Shown here piece by piece: positions 29,135-37,836 of a DNA stretch of 64,000 bases. Both the position numbers and the translations under genes were made by a program. Where the stretch lies: positions 62,001-126,000 of the forward strand of contig NZ_VDDA01000002.1 in the NCBI RefSeq assembly GCF_006151805.1. The letters run 5' to 3'. This DNA comes from Methylobacterium terricola (GTDB lineage Bacteria; Pseudomonadota; Alphaproteobacteria; Rhizobiales; Beijerinckiaceae). How positions within the stretch are numbered: position 1 is the first letter of the stretch; each line of letters begins with the position of its first letter. The notes below the pieces were generated by a model. That model ran no database searches. It was given only the letters and a program-made list of their open reading frames with translations, and had not been told where the DNA came from.

Positions 29135-29929
29135 ATGGCTCTTCTCACCGTCCAAGGGCTGACGCGCCGCTTCCAGGGGCTCGTCGCCGTCGATGCTGTC
29201 GACTTCACCGTCCAGCCCGGCACCGTCCACGGCCTGATCGGCCCGAACGGTGCCGGCAAGACCACCCTGTTCAACCTCGTCTCCGGAGTGCTGGAGCCCA
29301 GCGCCGGCAGCGTGCGCCTCGGCGACCAGCCCCTCGACGGGCTGGCGCCCTACCGGCGCACGGCGCTCGGCCTCGCCCGCACGTTCCAGAACATCCGCAT
29401 CTTCTCCGAGATGACGGTGCTGGAGAACGTGATGACCGGCCTGCACACCCGGCTCTCGTCCACCTGGGGCATCCTGCTGCGCGGCTCACGCTTCCGCGCC
29501 GAGGAGCGCCAGGCCAAGGCCAAGGCCCGCGACCTGCTCGCCTTCGTCGGCCTGTCCGAGGCGGCCGAGACTCGCGCCGGCGACCTGCCCTACGGCGACC
29601 AGCGCCGCCTCGAGATCGCACGGGCGCTCGCCTGCGAGCCGCGCCTCGTCCTCCTCGACGAGCCCGCCGCCGGCATGAACCCGGCCGAGACCCACGCCCT
29701 GCTGGGTCTCCTACGCCGCCTGCGCGACGAGCGCGGCCTGACCCTGCTGCTCGTCGAGCACGACATGCCCCTGGTGATGAGCCTGTGCGACCGCCTGACG
29801 GTCCTGAATTTCGGCCGCCGGATCGCCGACGGCACGCCGGCGGAGGTGCGCGCCCACCCGGCGGTGATCGAGGCCTATCTCGGCACCGGCAGCCACGAGG
29901 TCAGCGTCAGCCGGGGAGCGGTGTCGTGA
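29135..29929 (+). CDS. livG: ABC transporter ATP-binding protein (LivG type)
   Basis: 264 residues. Walker A is GPNGAGKTTLFN, the signature-equivalent is LPYGDQRRLEIARAL, Walker B is LVLLDEPAAGMNP, and the H-loop is LLVEHDMPLV. It energises import with LivF. The ATG at 29135 is five bases after livM; upstream in-frame sequence lies within livM in another frame. Confidence 0.92.
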   Translation: MALLTVQGLTRRFQGLVAVDAVDFTVQPGTVHGLIGPNGAGKTTLFNLVSGVLEPSAGSVRLGDQPLDGLAPYRRTALGLARTFQNIRIFSEMTVLENVMTGLHTRLSSTWGILLRGSRFRAEERQAKAKARDLLAFVGLSEAAETRAGDLPYGDQRRLEIARALACEPRLVLLDEPAAGMNPAETHALLGLLRRLRDERGLTLLLVEHDMPLVMSLCDRLTVLNFGRRIADGTPAEVRAHPAVIEAYLGTGSHEVSVSRGAVS

Positions 29930-30660
29930 GCGAGCGAGGTTCCGCCGAACTCCTGGCCGTCGAAGGCCTGCGCCTCGGCTACGGCCGGGCCGACGTGGTC
30001 CACGGCATCGGCCTGACGGTCCGGCGCGGCAGCATCGTGTCGCTGATCGGCTCGAACGGCGCCGGCAAGACCACGATCCTGCGCAGCCTGTCGGGCCTGA
30101 TGAAGCCGCGGGCCGGCAAGGTCCTGTTCGGCGACGCGGATCCGGTCGACATCGCCGGCGAAGCGGCCCACCGCATCGCCCGGCGCGGCATCGTGCAGGT
30201 GCCGGAGGGCCGCCAGGTCTTCGCCAACATGACGGTGGCCGAGAACCTGCGCCTCGGCGCCTACCACGTCCCGGGCCCCGAGGCCGCGCGGCGGCAAGCG
30301 GCGGTCGAGGCGCGTTTCCCGCGGCTTGCCGAGCGGCTGCGCCAGCAGGCCGGCTATCTCTCGGGCGGCGAGCAGCAGATGCTGGCGATGGGCCGGGCGC
30401 TGATGGCAGAGCCGGTCCTGCTCCTCCTCGACGAGCCCTCGATGGGTCTCGCGCCGCTGATCGTCGACGAGATCTTCGCGATCATCGCCACCCTGCGGGC
30501 GGAGGGCCGCACCATCCTGCTCGTCGAGCAGAATGCCAGCGCGGCCTTGGCCATCGCCGATTACGCCTACGTGCTGGAGACCGGCCGGATCCGCTTGCAG
30601 GGCCAGGCGGCGGAGATCGCCCGCAATCCGGAGGTGACGGCGGCGTATCTGGGGGTGTGA
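29926..30660 (+). CDS. livF: ABC transporter ATP-binding protein (LivF type)
   Basis: 244 residues. Walker A is GSNGAGKTTILR, the signature is LSGGEQQMLAMGRALM, Walker B is LLLLDEPSMGLAP and the H-loop is LLVEQNA. The GTG start at 29926 overlaps the livG stop in GTGA, giving translational coupling and fixing the start. Confidence 0.92.
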   Translation: MSERGSAELLAVEGLRLGYGRADVVHGIGLTVRRGSIVSLIGSNGAGKTTILRSLSGLMKPRAGKVLFGDADPVDIAGEAAHRIARRGIVQVPEGRQVFANMTVAENLRLGAYHVPGPEAARRQAAVEARFPRLAERLRQQAGYLSGGEQQMLAMGRALMAEPVLLLLDEPSMGLAPLIVDEIFAIIATLRAEGRTILLVEQNASAALAIADYAYVLETGRIRLQGQAAEIARNPEVTAAYLGV

Positions 30661-30741
30661 GGGCGGGGCGACCGGTGGCAGGGTCGCTCAGGCGCGCGTT
30701 CGAACCGTCGGGACGGTCGGCACACGCCTCGGACGCGGTCA

Positions 30742-32841
30742 TCACTGCCACATCCCCGCCTTGCGCGCCTTCGCGTTCGCCTCCGCGGCCTGCAACTCGG
30801 GCGGGGCGCCCGGCGCAGCCCGTCCGGCGCCGTTGAACAGCACCACCTCGGACAGGTCCTGGTCGCCGGCGCGGCAGCGGTAGAGGTCCGCCCCGCCCGC
30901 CGGCTGGCACGTCACCTCGCGCCGGCGCAGGTACTGGCGGAACTCGCGGGCGAGCGCGCCGCCCTGCCCCTCGACCCCGGCGAGGCGGACCGCCTGACCG
31001 TCGAGACGCAGGCGGCCGGTATCGATCACGCGCGGCACGCCGCGGAGCGCCGGGGATGCGGTGGGGCGTTCGCCCGGGTTCTGCCAGGCCGGGCGGGACG
31101 CAGCCCGGGGCGTGCTGCCGGTCTCGCGGGCGGTCTCGCGCGCCTCGGCGACCGGCGCCGGGCGGGCCTTGGCGATGCCCGCCGCAAGATCCTGGAACAA
31201 GGCCTCCGGCCCGTCGCCGGCACCGGTCTCGGCTGCACCGCCCGAGACGTAGGTGCCGATCAGGAGGTCGCCGACAGGGCCGACGAACAGCCCATCCCGG
31301 CCCGCCTCGTCGTCGCCACCTGCCGGCGGCCGGGCGAGGCCGGAGAGCAGCGTGAGCAAAGCCGTCCGCCGCTCCGCCGCCGGCATCGCTCCGGCGACCA
31401 GGCGGTCGTAGACCGGGCGCCCGTCGCGGCCGAGATGGCGCAGGCTCGCCGAGGCGGCGCGGCGGGCCTCCGGCGTGTCGGCCAGCGGCGCGCCGCCGGC
31501 GATCACCGCCTGCACGCCGCCATCCGGTCCGAGAATCAGGAGGCCGGCCCGCGCCGAGCCGCGGCCGGCGGCGTCGAGGCGACGCTCCACCGCCTTCTCG
31601 GCCAGGGTCTGCACGGCGCGGTCGAGGGTGGTGCGCAGCACGGCCTCGCGGGGCGTCCCGGGCCCGAGCCGGCCGGCGGCCTCGGCGAGCACGAGGTCGG
31701 GAAAGCCGCTGCGGGTCACCGGCGTGGTGCCGAGCGGGCTGAGCCCGTCGAGGGCCCGCCCGGCCTCCGCCGCCTGCCCGGCGGTGAGGCGTCCCATCAT
31801 CATCATCTCGTCGAGGACATCGCGGCCGAGCCCCCGCACGGCCAGCACGTCGCGGTCCGGCTGGAGGTCGGGCGCGCGGGACAGGCCGGCGAGGACGGCC
31901 GCCTCGGCGGTGCCCAAGGATGCGGCCTCCTTGCCGAACAGCGCCCTCGCGGCGGCGTCGATCCCGGTGAGGCCGGGGCCGAAACGGGTGAGGTTCAGCG
32001 CCCTCGCGAGGATGCGCGGGCGGTCCTCGCGGGCCTGGAGCCACAGCACCAGCATCGCCTCGCGGACCCGGTCGGCGAGGCTGCGCGGTTCACCCGGCCC
32101 GGCTCCGATGAGGTCGCGCCGCACGAGGCGCTGGGTCAGGCGCGGGCTGCCGGCCCGCGGGCCGTCGCTGATCGTGTCGCGGAACGCCTGGTTGATCACC
32201 GCGGCGATTCCCGACACGTCGAGCCGATAGCGGTCCTCGAACCAGGGATCCTGCGCGGCGACGAAGGCCTGGCGCATCACCGGCGCCACCGCGTCGAGGG
32301 CCAGCGCATGCCCCTGCACGCCGCCGCGGCGGGCGACCGGCGTGCCGTCCTCCGCCTGAACGGTGAGGGTCGAGACCGGCGTCTGCGGCCCGGCGAGCGG
32401 CGGCAGCGTCGCGGCGCACCAGACCAGGAACAGGCTGCCAAGGCCGAGGGCGCCCAAGGCCGCGAGCAGCACGGCCCGGCCCCAGGGCAGCGCCCCGGCC
32501 CGCTGCGCCGCGTCGCCGGCGCGGATCGCCAGCGGATGGGCGCCGAGGCGTCCGGTCGCCCGCTCCCAGGCGGGCGAGAGCCGGCGCAGGGGCGCGGCGG
32601 CGGCCGACAGGACGGGCTGGAGGCGCCCGGCCGCGGCGATGCCGGCCCGGGCGGCACCGGCGCGGAGCAGCGCGACGCGCTCGGCGGCGAGCGTGCGACC
32701 CGCGGAGAGGCGCGGCGGCGCCGGTGGGTCCCCGGGTTTCACCTCCCGGGGGCCGGATTGTGCCTCCCGGGGGACCGGCGGCGGGCTGGCGAGGTCGAGC
32801 CAGTCCCGGCCCGGTTGCGTCGTCATCGGCTCCGCCACCAT
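30742..32841 (-). CDS. Degenerate class A PBP-like protein with C-terminal SNase-like domain
   Basis: 699 residues: a Pro/Ala-rich cytoplasmic part (1-120), one membrane helix (AVLLAALGALGLGSLFLVWC), a GT51-like region (about 170-350), the start of a transpeptidase-like region (TTLDRAVQTLAEKAVERRL, then LILGPDGGVQAVIAGG), and a C-terminal region (about 600-699) resembling thermonuclease-like folds and ending EANAKARKAGMW. The GT51 catalytic Glu motif (normally AAEDxxF) reads AAQDPWF, the usual GGSTITQQ reads AGSPRLTQR, and no S-x-x-K is seen, so it is probably not a working synthase. An EcfG-type promoter lies upstream (32925-32950). Starts at 32841 or 32826 are equally possible. Confidence 0.75.
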   Translation of the reverse strand: MVAEPMTTQPGRDWLDLASPPPVPREAQSGPREVKPGDPPAPPRLSAGRTLAAERVALLRAGAARAGIAAAGRLQPVLSAAAAPLRRLSPAWERATGRLGAHPLAIRAGDAAQRAGALPWGRAVLLAALGALGLGSLFLVWCAATLPPLAGPQTPVSTLTVQAEDGTPVARRGGVQGHALALDAVAPVMRQAFVAAQDPWFEDRYRLDVSGIAAVINQAFRDTISDGPRAGSPRLTQRLVRRDLIGAGPGEPRSLADRVREAMLVLWLQAREDRPRILARALNLTRFGPGLTGIDAAARALFGKEAASLGTAEAAVLAGLSRAPDLQPDRDVLAVRGLGRDVLDEMMMMGRLTAGQAAEAGRALDGLSPLGTTPVTRSGFPDLVLAEAAGRLGPGTPREAVLRTTLDRAVQTLAEKAVERRLDAAGRGSARAGLLILGPDGGVQAVIAGGAPLADTPEARRAASASLRHLGRDGRPVYDRLVAGAMPAAERRTALLTLLSGLARPPAGGDDEAGRDGLFVGPVGDLLIGTYVSGGAAETGAGDGPEALFQDLAAGIAKARPAPVAEARETARETGSTPRAASRPAWQNPGERPTASPALRGVPRVIDTGRLRLDGQAVRLAGVEGQGGALAREFRQYLRRREVTCQPAGGADLYRCRAGDQDLSEVVLFNGAGRAAPGAPPELQAAEANAKARKAGMWQ

Positions 32842-32924
32842 CCTGCGCGATCACCTCCGGTTCCGATGCCCTCGCCGACGGGCGCGCGGACGGCCCGGCC
32901 CGCGAAACGGCTACGGTCACCGAG

Positions 32925-32950
32925 AACGTCGGCCCGGCGGAAACAGTTCC
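32925..32950 (-). promoter_or_regulatory. EcfG-type general-stress promoter for the PBP-like gene
   Basis: Read on the minus strand: GGAAC (32950-32946), a 17-base spacer, CGTT (32928-32925), 84 bases before the start codon at 32841. This matches the established alphaproteobacterial EcfG consensus. The rest of the 339-base gap 32842-33180 has no gene. Confidence 0.65.
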
Positions 32951-33096
32951 GGCAGACCACGGTCGCGCGGCGCGTGCGAGGCGGCGGGTGCAGTCCGCGC
33001 CATGTCCCAGGCCCATCAGGCCGCGATGCAGCAAGTCTTCATTCGCAAGCTTGACGGTTTCTCGCGCTGGCACGTCGAAGTGTGTCTGAATAGTTC

Positions 33097-33121
33097 GGAA
33101 CGATAATTTGAGGACGGCGTT
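33097..33121 (+). promoter_or_regulatory. EcfG-type general-stress promoter for the repeat-protein gene
   Basis: GGAAC (33097-33101), a 16-base spacer, CGTT (33118-33121), about 60 bases before the ATG at 33181. It is opposed to the one at 32925-32950. Confidence 0.7.
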
Positions 33122-33180
33122 TTGAAGCATCTTCGAGGCGCCGGCACCCCAAGTGTCGGCGCGCAGGGAGGCGAACGACC

Positions 33181-34455
33181 ATGAACAGAGTGACAGTTGG
33201 ACTGGCCGCGCTGCTCCTCAGCACTTCGGCTTACGCCCAGACAGCTGGCAGCCCGGCGTCGGGCGGGACCCCTGGCCGCGGCGGCGAGATGAGCCAGTCC
33301 GGTCCCAAGGCGGGAGCTGCCGCCGGGGCGCAGGCCCGCGGCGAGGTGGGCCGAGGCGAGGCCGGCAAGGCGGACGGACAAGCCGGGATGCGCGCCGAGC
33401 AGGGCCGCCAAGGGGCCGAGCAGGGGCGCGCCGGCGGGATGGACCGCAAGGACACGGCCGACCGGAAGGATCCGACCGACCGCAAGGATATCGATCGCAA
33501 GGACATGGCCGACCGCAAGGGCGACCGGGACGGCCGCCGGGCGATGGACGAGCGCCGCGAGGGCGACCGCCGGCTTGACCGCCGGGACGAGCGCGCCGAG
33601 CGCGTCGAGCGTCGCGAGGGCCGGGCCGGCTTCCGCAGCGAGGCCCGCGAGGACCGGTTCACCACCATCGGCGGCCGCCGCTACGTGACGATCTCGGGCC
33701 AGCGGGTGCTCTACGGCTCGCCCGAGTATCGTCGCCTCGTCGTGGTCGAGCAGCGTGAGCAGCGCGTGCGCCCCGGCCGGGTCGAGTACGTGACGATCTC
33801 CGGCCGCCGGGTGCGGGTCGGCTCGCCCGAGTACCGCCGCCTCGTGATCCGCGAGAAGAGCGGTCCGCGCCGCTATGTCGTGGTGCGCGGCCAGCGGGTG
33901 ATCTACGGCTCGCCGGAATACCGTCGCCTGATCGTGTCCGAGCGCACCGGTGCCGACCGCTACGTGACGATCTCGGGCCGCCGCGTCCTGATCGGGTCGC
34001 CGGAATATCGCCGCCTGTCGGTGAGCGAGCGCACCAGCGTCACCGGCAGCGTCCGCAGCCGCGAGGACGTGCGCGCGAGCGAGCGCCGCGAGGATCGCCT
34101 GAGCCGCGGCGAGTCCCGCCGCGACGGGATGGCGGACCGCGAGCGCAACCGCGACCTGTCGCGGGGCGAGGCCAGGCAGGACGGCAAGAACCGCCGCGAG
34201 ATGGGTGAGCGCGACACCGCCCGGCCCGAGCAGGCGGCGGGCAACCAGCCGGGCCGCAACGCCGGCGAGCGCGGCATGAACGAGCGTCAGGCCAACGACC
34301 GCCAGATGGGCGGCCGCGGCCCCGGCCCCGAGACCACCGGCAGCACCCAGCGCGGCGCCCGTCCGGGCCAGGAGGGCGGTGCCAAGTCGATGGACAACAA
34401 GGCGATGCCCGAGGGCGGCGCCAAGGCCGGCGCGGGCGCCGGCGGCCGGATGTAA
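33181..34455 (+). CDS. Secreted, highly charged protein with four G-S-P-E-Y-R-R repeats
   Basis: 424 residues. A signal peptide (MNRVTVGLAALLLSTSAYAQ) is followed by a Gly/Ala-rich stretch, an Arg/Lys/Asp-rich stretch with repeated DRKD, four repeats of about 29 residues starting near Tyr168, Tyr203, Tyr232 and Tyr261 (pattern Y-V-T-I-S-G-x-R-V-x-x-G-S-P-E-Y-R-R-L), and a charged, Gly-rich tail. No known domain is recognised. The repeats alternate short predicted beta strands, so an extended or beta-solenoid periplasmic protein is possible. GGGAGGCG precedes the ATG. An EcfG-type promoter lies upstream. Confidence 0.78.
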   Translation: MNRVTVGLAALLLSTSAYAQTAGSPASGGTPGRGGEMSQSGPKAGAAAGAQARGEVGRGEAGKADGQAGMRAEQGRQGAEQGRAGGMDRKDTADRKDPTDRKDIDRKDMADRKGDRDGRRAMDERREGDRRLDRRDERAERVERREGRAGFRSEAREDRFTTIGGRRYVTISGQRVLYGSPEYRRLVVVEQREQRVRPGRVEYVTISGRRVRVGSPEYRRLVIREKSGPRRYVVVRGQRVIYGSPEYRRLIVSERTGADRYVTISGRRVLIGSPEYRRLSVSERTSVTGSVRSREDVRASERREDRLSRGESRRDGMADRERNRDLSRGEARQDGKNRREMGERDTARPEQAAGNQPGRNAGERGMNERQANDRQMGGRGPGPETTGSTQRGARPGQEGGAKSMDNKAMPEGGAKAGAGAGGRM

Positions 34456-34486
34456 TCCGCCGCGACCGTCCACCGTCGAGGGCCGA

Positions 34487-34524
34487 AGAAGGCCGGTCCC
34501 GGGGCAGCCCGGGGCCGGCCTTCT
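34487..34524 (+). terminator. Strong hairpin terminator
   Basis: The 10-bp perfect stem AGAAGGCCGG/CCGGCCTTCT encloses a second CCCGGG stem, 31 bases after the repeat-protein stop. Confidence 0.7.
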
Positions 34525-34825
34525 CCGCGTGGGGGCGCCCCGCGGGAGCCCCGGAGCCGCGACCCCGGATGCGATTGTGCTGATCCGGGTCATGCGCTAC
34601 CGCCGTTCAGCCCTCGCCGGCCGCCCCTTTCCCGCCCGGTTGGCGCTCCATGAAGGCGCATGACCGCGTCGCGCGGAGAGCGGGACGGCCCGGACGGACC
34701 GGGGTCGAGAGTACCAGGATGCCGATGCGTGCGCCCATCCCCATCGCCGGCCCGGGCGATTCCCTCGCCCGGCCCGCCCCGGCCGGCCCCCCCACCCATG
34801 CCAGCCGAGCAGATTCGACGCGCAG
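34525..34825 (+). other. Intergenic region before ubiB
   Basis: About 300 bases with no gene or clear signal beyond the terminator on its left; it should contain the ubiB promoter. Confidence 0.5.
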
Positions 34826-36460
34826 ATGCTGAAAACCGCCATCGTCGCGGCGCGCGACCGCCAGCGCCTCCAGGAAATCGCCGGCATCCTGATCGGATTC
34901 GGGGTCAACAAGGTCGTCGACCGCCTCGGCCTGCGGGCGATCCCGCGGCTCGCCTGGCGCAGCGCCCCCGCCGTCGACCTTGCGCGTCTGTCGCAGCCCG
35001 AGCGCCTGCGCCGCGCGATCGAGGCCCTGGGGCCGACCTTCATCAAGCTCGGCCAGGTGCTGGCGAGCCGCGCCGACCTCCTGGCGCCGCAATGGACCGA
35101 GGAACTCGGCAAGCTGCACGACAAGGTCGCGCCCCTGCCCTGGGACGTGATCCGGCCGCAGCTCGAGGCCGATCTCGGCGCCCCGCCGGCCGAGATCTTC
35201 TCGGAATTCGACACCAACCCGATCGCCTCGGCCTCGATCGCCCAGGTCTACCGCGCCCGGCTCGAGACCGGCGAGGAGGTGATCGTCAAGGTCCGGCGCC
35301 CGGGCCTCCAGAAGATCATCGAGGCGGACCTGCGGCTGCTGTCGCACGCGTCGCGCATCGTCGAGACCGAGTGGCCCGAGATGGCCCGCTACCGGCCGAC
35401 CGAGCAGATGCGCCACATCGCCAACGGCCTGCGCGAGGAGCTCGACCTCGCCAACGAGGGCCGCAACTGCGAGATGCTGGCGGCCCTGTTCACCGACCGC
35501 GAGGACGTGGTCTTCCCCAAGGTCTATTGGGAATACACCTCCGAGCGGGTGCTGGTGCAGGAATTCATCCACGGCATTCCGCCGACGGACACCAAGCGCC
35601 TGGAGGAGGCCGGGCTCGACCGCAAGGTGCTGGCCCAGCGCGGGGTCGACGCCTTCCTGCAGATGGCGATGATCGAGGGCCTGTTCCACGCCGACCCGCA
35701 TCCGGGCAACCTGCTGGCGATGCCGGGCAACCGCATCGCCTTCATCGATTTCGGCATCGTCGGCCGGCTGTCGCAGCGCCGCCGCTCGCAGCTGCTGATG
35801 CTGATCGGCGCGATGCTGCAGGAGGATGCCGACGGGCTGATGGCGGTTCTGCTCGACTGGACCGGTGCCAGCAACCCGGACCTCACCAAGCTCGAGGCCG
35901 CCTCGCAATCCTTCGTCACCCGCCACAACGGCGCGACGCTCAATCTCGGCCTCGTGCTCACCGACTTCATGACGATGGCGCGCGAGAACGATCTCGCGAT
36001 GCCGACCGACCTCGCGATCCTGTTCAAGGGGCTGGTCACGGCGGACGGCGTGATGCGCCAGCTCGACCCCGCCTTCGACCTGTTCGCGGCGGCCGGCCCG
36101 ACGGTCAGCCGTCACATGCGGGCGCAGTTCTCGGTCAAGGACATCAAGGGCAAGTTCCAGGGACTGGCGACCGGCCTCTACGGCGCCGCCTCCGAGCTGC
36201 CGACGCTGATCCACCTGATGCTGGTGCGGCTCAAGCAGGGCCGGGTCACGGTCGAGATCGAACTGAAGGGCATGGACAAGCTGACCCGCGGCATCGAGCG
36301 GGCCGCCGCCCGGGTCGCGGTCGGCCTCGTGGTCGCGGCTTTCGCCACCCAGCTCGCGCCGCGGCTGATGGAGCACGGCACCCCGGCCTTCGCCACCATC
36401 GGCATCCTGGTCCTGACGATCGGGATCGGCTGGATCCTGCTGCTGGCCCGAAACCGCTGA
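34826..36460 (+). CDS. ubiB: UbiB, ubiquinone biosynthesis ABC1-family protein
   Basis: 544 residues, full length. It has the KxGQ helix TFIKLGQVLASRADLLAPQW, the Ala-rich loop ASASIAQVYRA, the catalytic FHADPHPGN, metal-binding FIDFGIVG, and two C-terminal membrane helices (VAVGLVVAAFATQLA and FATIGILVLTIGIGWILLL). UbiB supports coenzyme Q synthesis at the inner membrane as an ATPase/kinase-like factor. ubiE is usually adjacent in related genomes but is not seen here. A 12-bp terminator follows at 36477. Confidence 0.93.
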   Translation: MLKTAIVAARDRQRLQEIAGILIGFGVNKVVDRLGLRAIPRLAWRSAPAVDLARLSQPERLRRAIEALGPTFIKLGQVLASRADLLAPQWTEELGKLHDKVAPLPWDVIRPQLEADLGAPPAEIFSEFDTNPIASASIAQVYRARLETGEEVIVKVRRPGLQKIIEADLRLLSHASRIVETEWPEMARYRPTEQMRHIANGLREELDLANEGRNCEMLAALFTDREDVVFPKVYWEYTSERVLVQEFIHGIPPTDTKRLEEAGLDRKVLAQRGVDAFLQMAMIEGLFHADPHPGNLLAMPGNRIAFIDFGIVGRLSQRRRSQLLMLIGAMLQEDADGLMAVLLDWTGASNPDLTKLEAASQSFVTRHNGATLNLGLVLTDFMTMARENDLAMPTDLAILFKGLVTADGVMRQLDPAFDLFAAAGPTVSRHMRAQFSVKDIKGKFQGLATGLYGAASELPTLIHLMLVRLKQGRVTVEIELKGMDKLTRGIERAAARVAVGLVVAAFATQLAPRLMEHGTPAFATIGILVLTIGIGWILLLARNR

Positions 36461-36476
36461 TCAGGCCCCCCGACAC

Positions 36477-36515
36477 GGGCAGGGGCCGCCCCCGGAGGGA
36501 CGGCCCCTGCCCTTT
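36477..36515. terminator. Bidirectional hairpin terminator after ubiB
   Basis: GGGCAGGGGCCG (36477-36488) pairs perfectly with CGGCCCCTGCCC (36501-36512), followed by TTT; it lies between two convergent genes. Confidence 0.8.
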
Positions 36516-36531
36516 CGCGTCTCCGGTCCGC

Positions 36532-36729
36532 TCAGGCGGCGAGGCGGCGGCCGCGCCGACGCGCGTGCAGGTCCTGCGCCGCCCGGGTGGCGTGGCGCGG
36601 GCTGCGGAACACCTGGCCCTCCAGTGTATGGAAGTCCGGGTGGGCGGAGAAGAAGCGGAAGCCGTCGGGGTCGGGAACCACGATGCCGGCGGAGGTCTCG
36701 CCGACCTCGACGATGCGGGCAGGCTGCAT
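36532..36729 (-). CDS. Small basic hypothetical protein
   Basis: 65 residues. A short beta-rich start (ARIVEVGETSAGIVVPDPDG, then FRFFSAHPDFHTLEGQ) is followed by an Arg-rich tail (HARRRGRR). No known domain is recognised. A GGAGA site sits about ten bases before the ATG at 36729, and the gene converges on ubiB. Confidence 0.6.
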   Translation of the reverse strand: MQPARIVEVGETSAGIVVPDPDGFRFFSAHPDFHTLEGQVFRSPRHATRAAQDLHARRRGRRLAA

Positions 36730-37308
36730 GGGCGAATGTCTCCGGTCGCGGCCGCTCGGGGCGCCGCGGAAATCACGTCATGGCATGGGGTAGCAAGAGT
36801 CGGGCCGGCCTCTGGCGGCCCTGGCGGACGGCGCGCGCCTCAGGCGCGGCGGCCGCCGCAGCGACAGGGCGCGCGAAGGAGCGAGGCCGGAACGGGACGG
36901 CCGGCGAAGGGCATGCGGCAGGGCAGCATCGCTTGTTTGTCTCCGGGTTGGCCCATCGGCGCCGCGCGGGCGCCGGGGTGCTTTAGCGTTTGGTCTCGCG
37001 GCGCAATCAGCCTCAAATCACCGCGGCGCCGGGGCCGGCAACCAGCCCCGACTGCCAGGACAGCATCGGCCGGCAGCGCCTGCTTGTCAACGAGAATGTT
37101 CTTTTTATGGAACAGTTTGAAAGACAAGAAGCTTCCCGTTCCGAGCTTTGCCAGAGGACGATCGCTGCGTCACCGCCCGTTACTCCGCCAATGGCTCGCG
37201 TGCGATCGAAGCTCGTTCTTTAAAACAAACACGGCGCGGTGGGGTTGCCCTGGCGTGGCGCCACGCCGTGGCGCAGGATGCGGGCCTGACCCTTTCCGGA
37301 GAGCGCCG
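36730..37308. other. Intergenic region before the His-rich cupin
   Basis: 579 bases without a convincing gene. It contains a more AT-rich patch at 37090-37135 and the 16-base perfect palindrome GGCGTGGCGCCACGCC at 37252-37267, about 40 bases before the cupin start, which may be an operator. Confidence 0.5.
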
Positions 37309-37836
37309 ATGACGGACGAGCCGCACGACCACGCCCACCCCCACGATCACCACCCCCACGATCACCACGCCGACGAGACGTCGCGCTGGAAGCATGACGG
37401 CGTCCGCGTGATCACGGGCGACAGGCTCGATCCCAATACCGCCCAGACCCCCGGCATGTTCCGCCAGGCGGCGATCAACCACGCCCGGGTCGGCGCGCAG
37501 AAGATCTGGGCCGGCACCGTGGCGATCGAGCCCGACGCCAAGACCGGCGTGCACCATCACGGCGCCCTCGAGAGCGTGATCTACGTGGTGCGCGGCCGTG
37601 CCCGGATGCGCTGGGGCGAGCGGCTCGAATTCGTCGCCGAGGCGGGCCCCGGCGACTTCATCTACGTGCCGCCCTTCGTGCCGCACCAGGAGATCAACGC
37701 CTCTCCGGACGAGGCGCTGGAATGCGTGCTGGTGCGGTCCGACAACGAGGCGGTGGTGGTCAACATCACCGACATCGAGCCCGTCGAGCGGCCCGAGGCG
37801 GTGTACTGGGTCGACCCGATCCACAAGCATCCGTGA
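37309..37836 (+). CDS. Cupin-domain protein with His-rich N terminus
   Basis: 175 residues. The first 25 carry a metal-binding-like run (HDHAHPHDHHPHDHH). Residues 80-160 are a cupin: GVHHHGALESVIYVVRGRAR with the His-His-His/Glu motif, then GPGDFIYVPPFVPHQE. The start at 37309 has GGAGAGCG upstream. Function unknown; the His tract suggests zinc or nickel handling. Confidence 0.82.
   Translation: MTDEPHDHAHPHDHHPHDHHADETSRWKHDGVRVITGDRLDPNTAQTPGMFRQAAINHARVGAQKIWAGTVAIEPDAKTGVHHHGALESVIYVVRGRARMRWGERLEFVAEAGPGDFIYVPPFVPHQEINASPDEALECVLVRSDNEAVVVNITDIEPVERPEAVYWVDPIHKHP

Noticed and set aside
36840-37127. Minus-strand 95-codon frame with TTG start
   Set aside because: No ribosome-binding site and no protein-like features beyond the first few residues.
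34660-37308. 883 codons upstream of the cupin in the same frame
   Set aside because: They overlap ubiB in another frame and are Arg/Pro-rich; the cupin starts at 37309.
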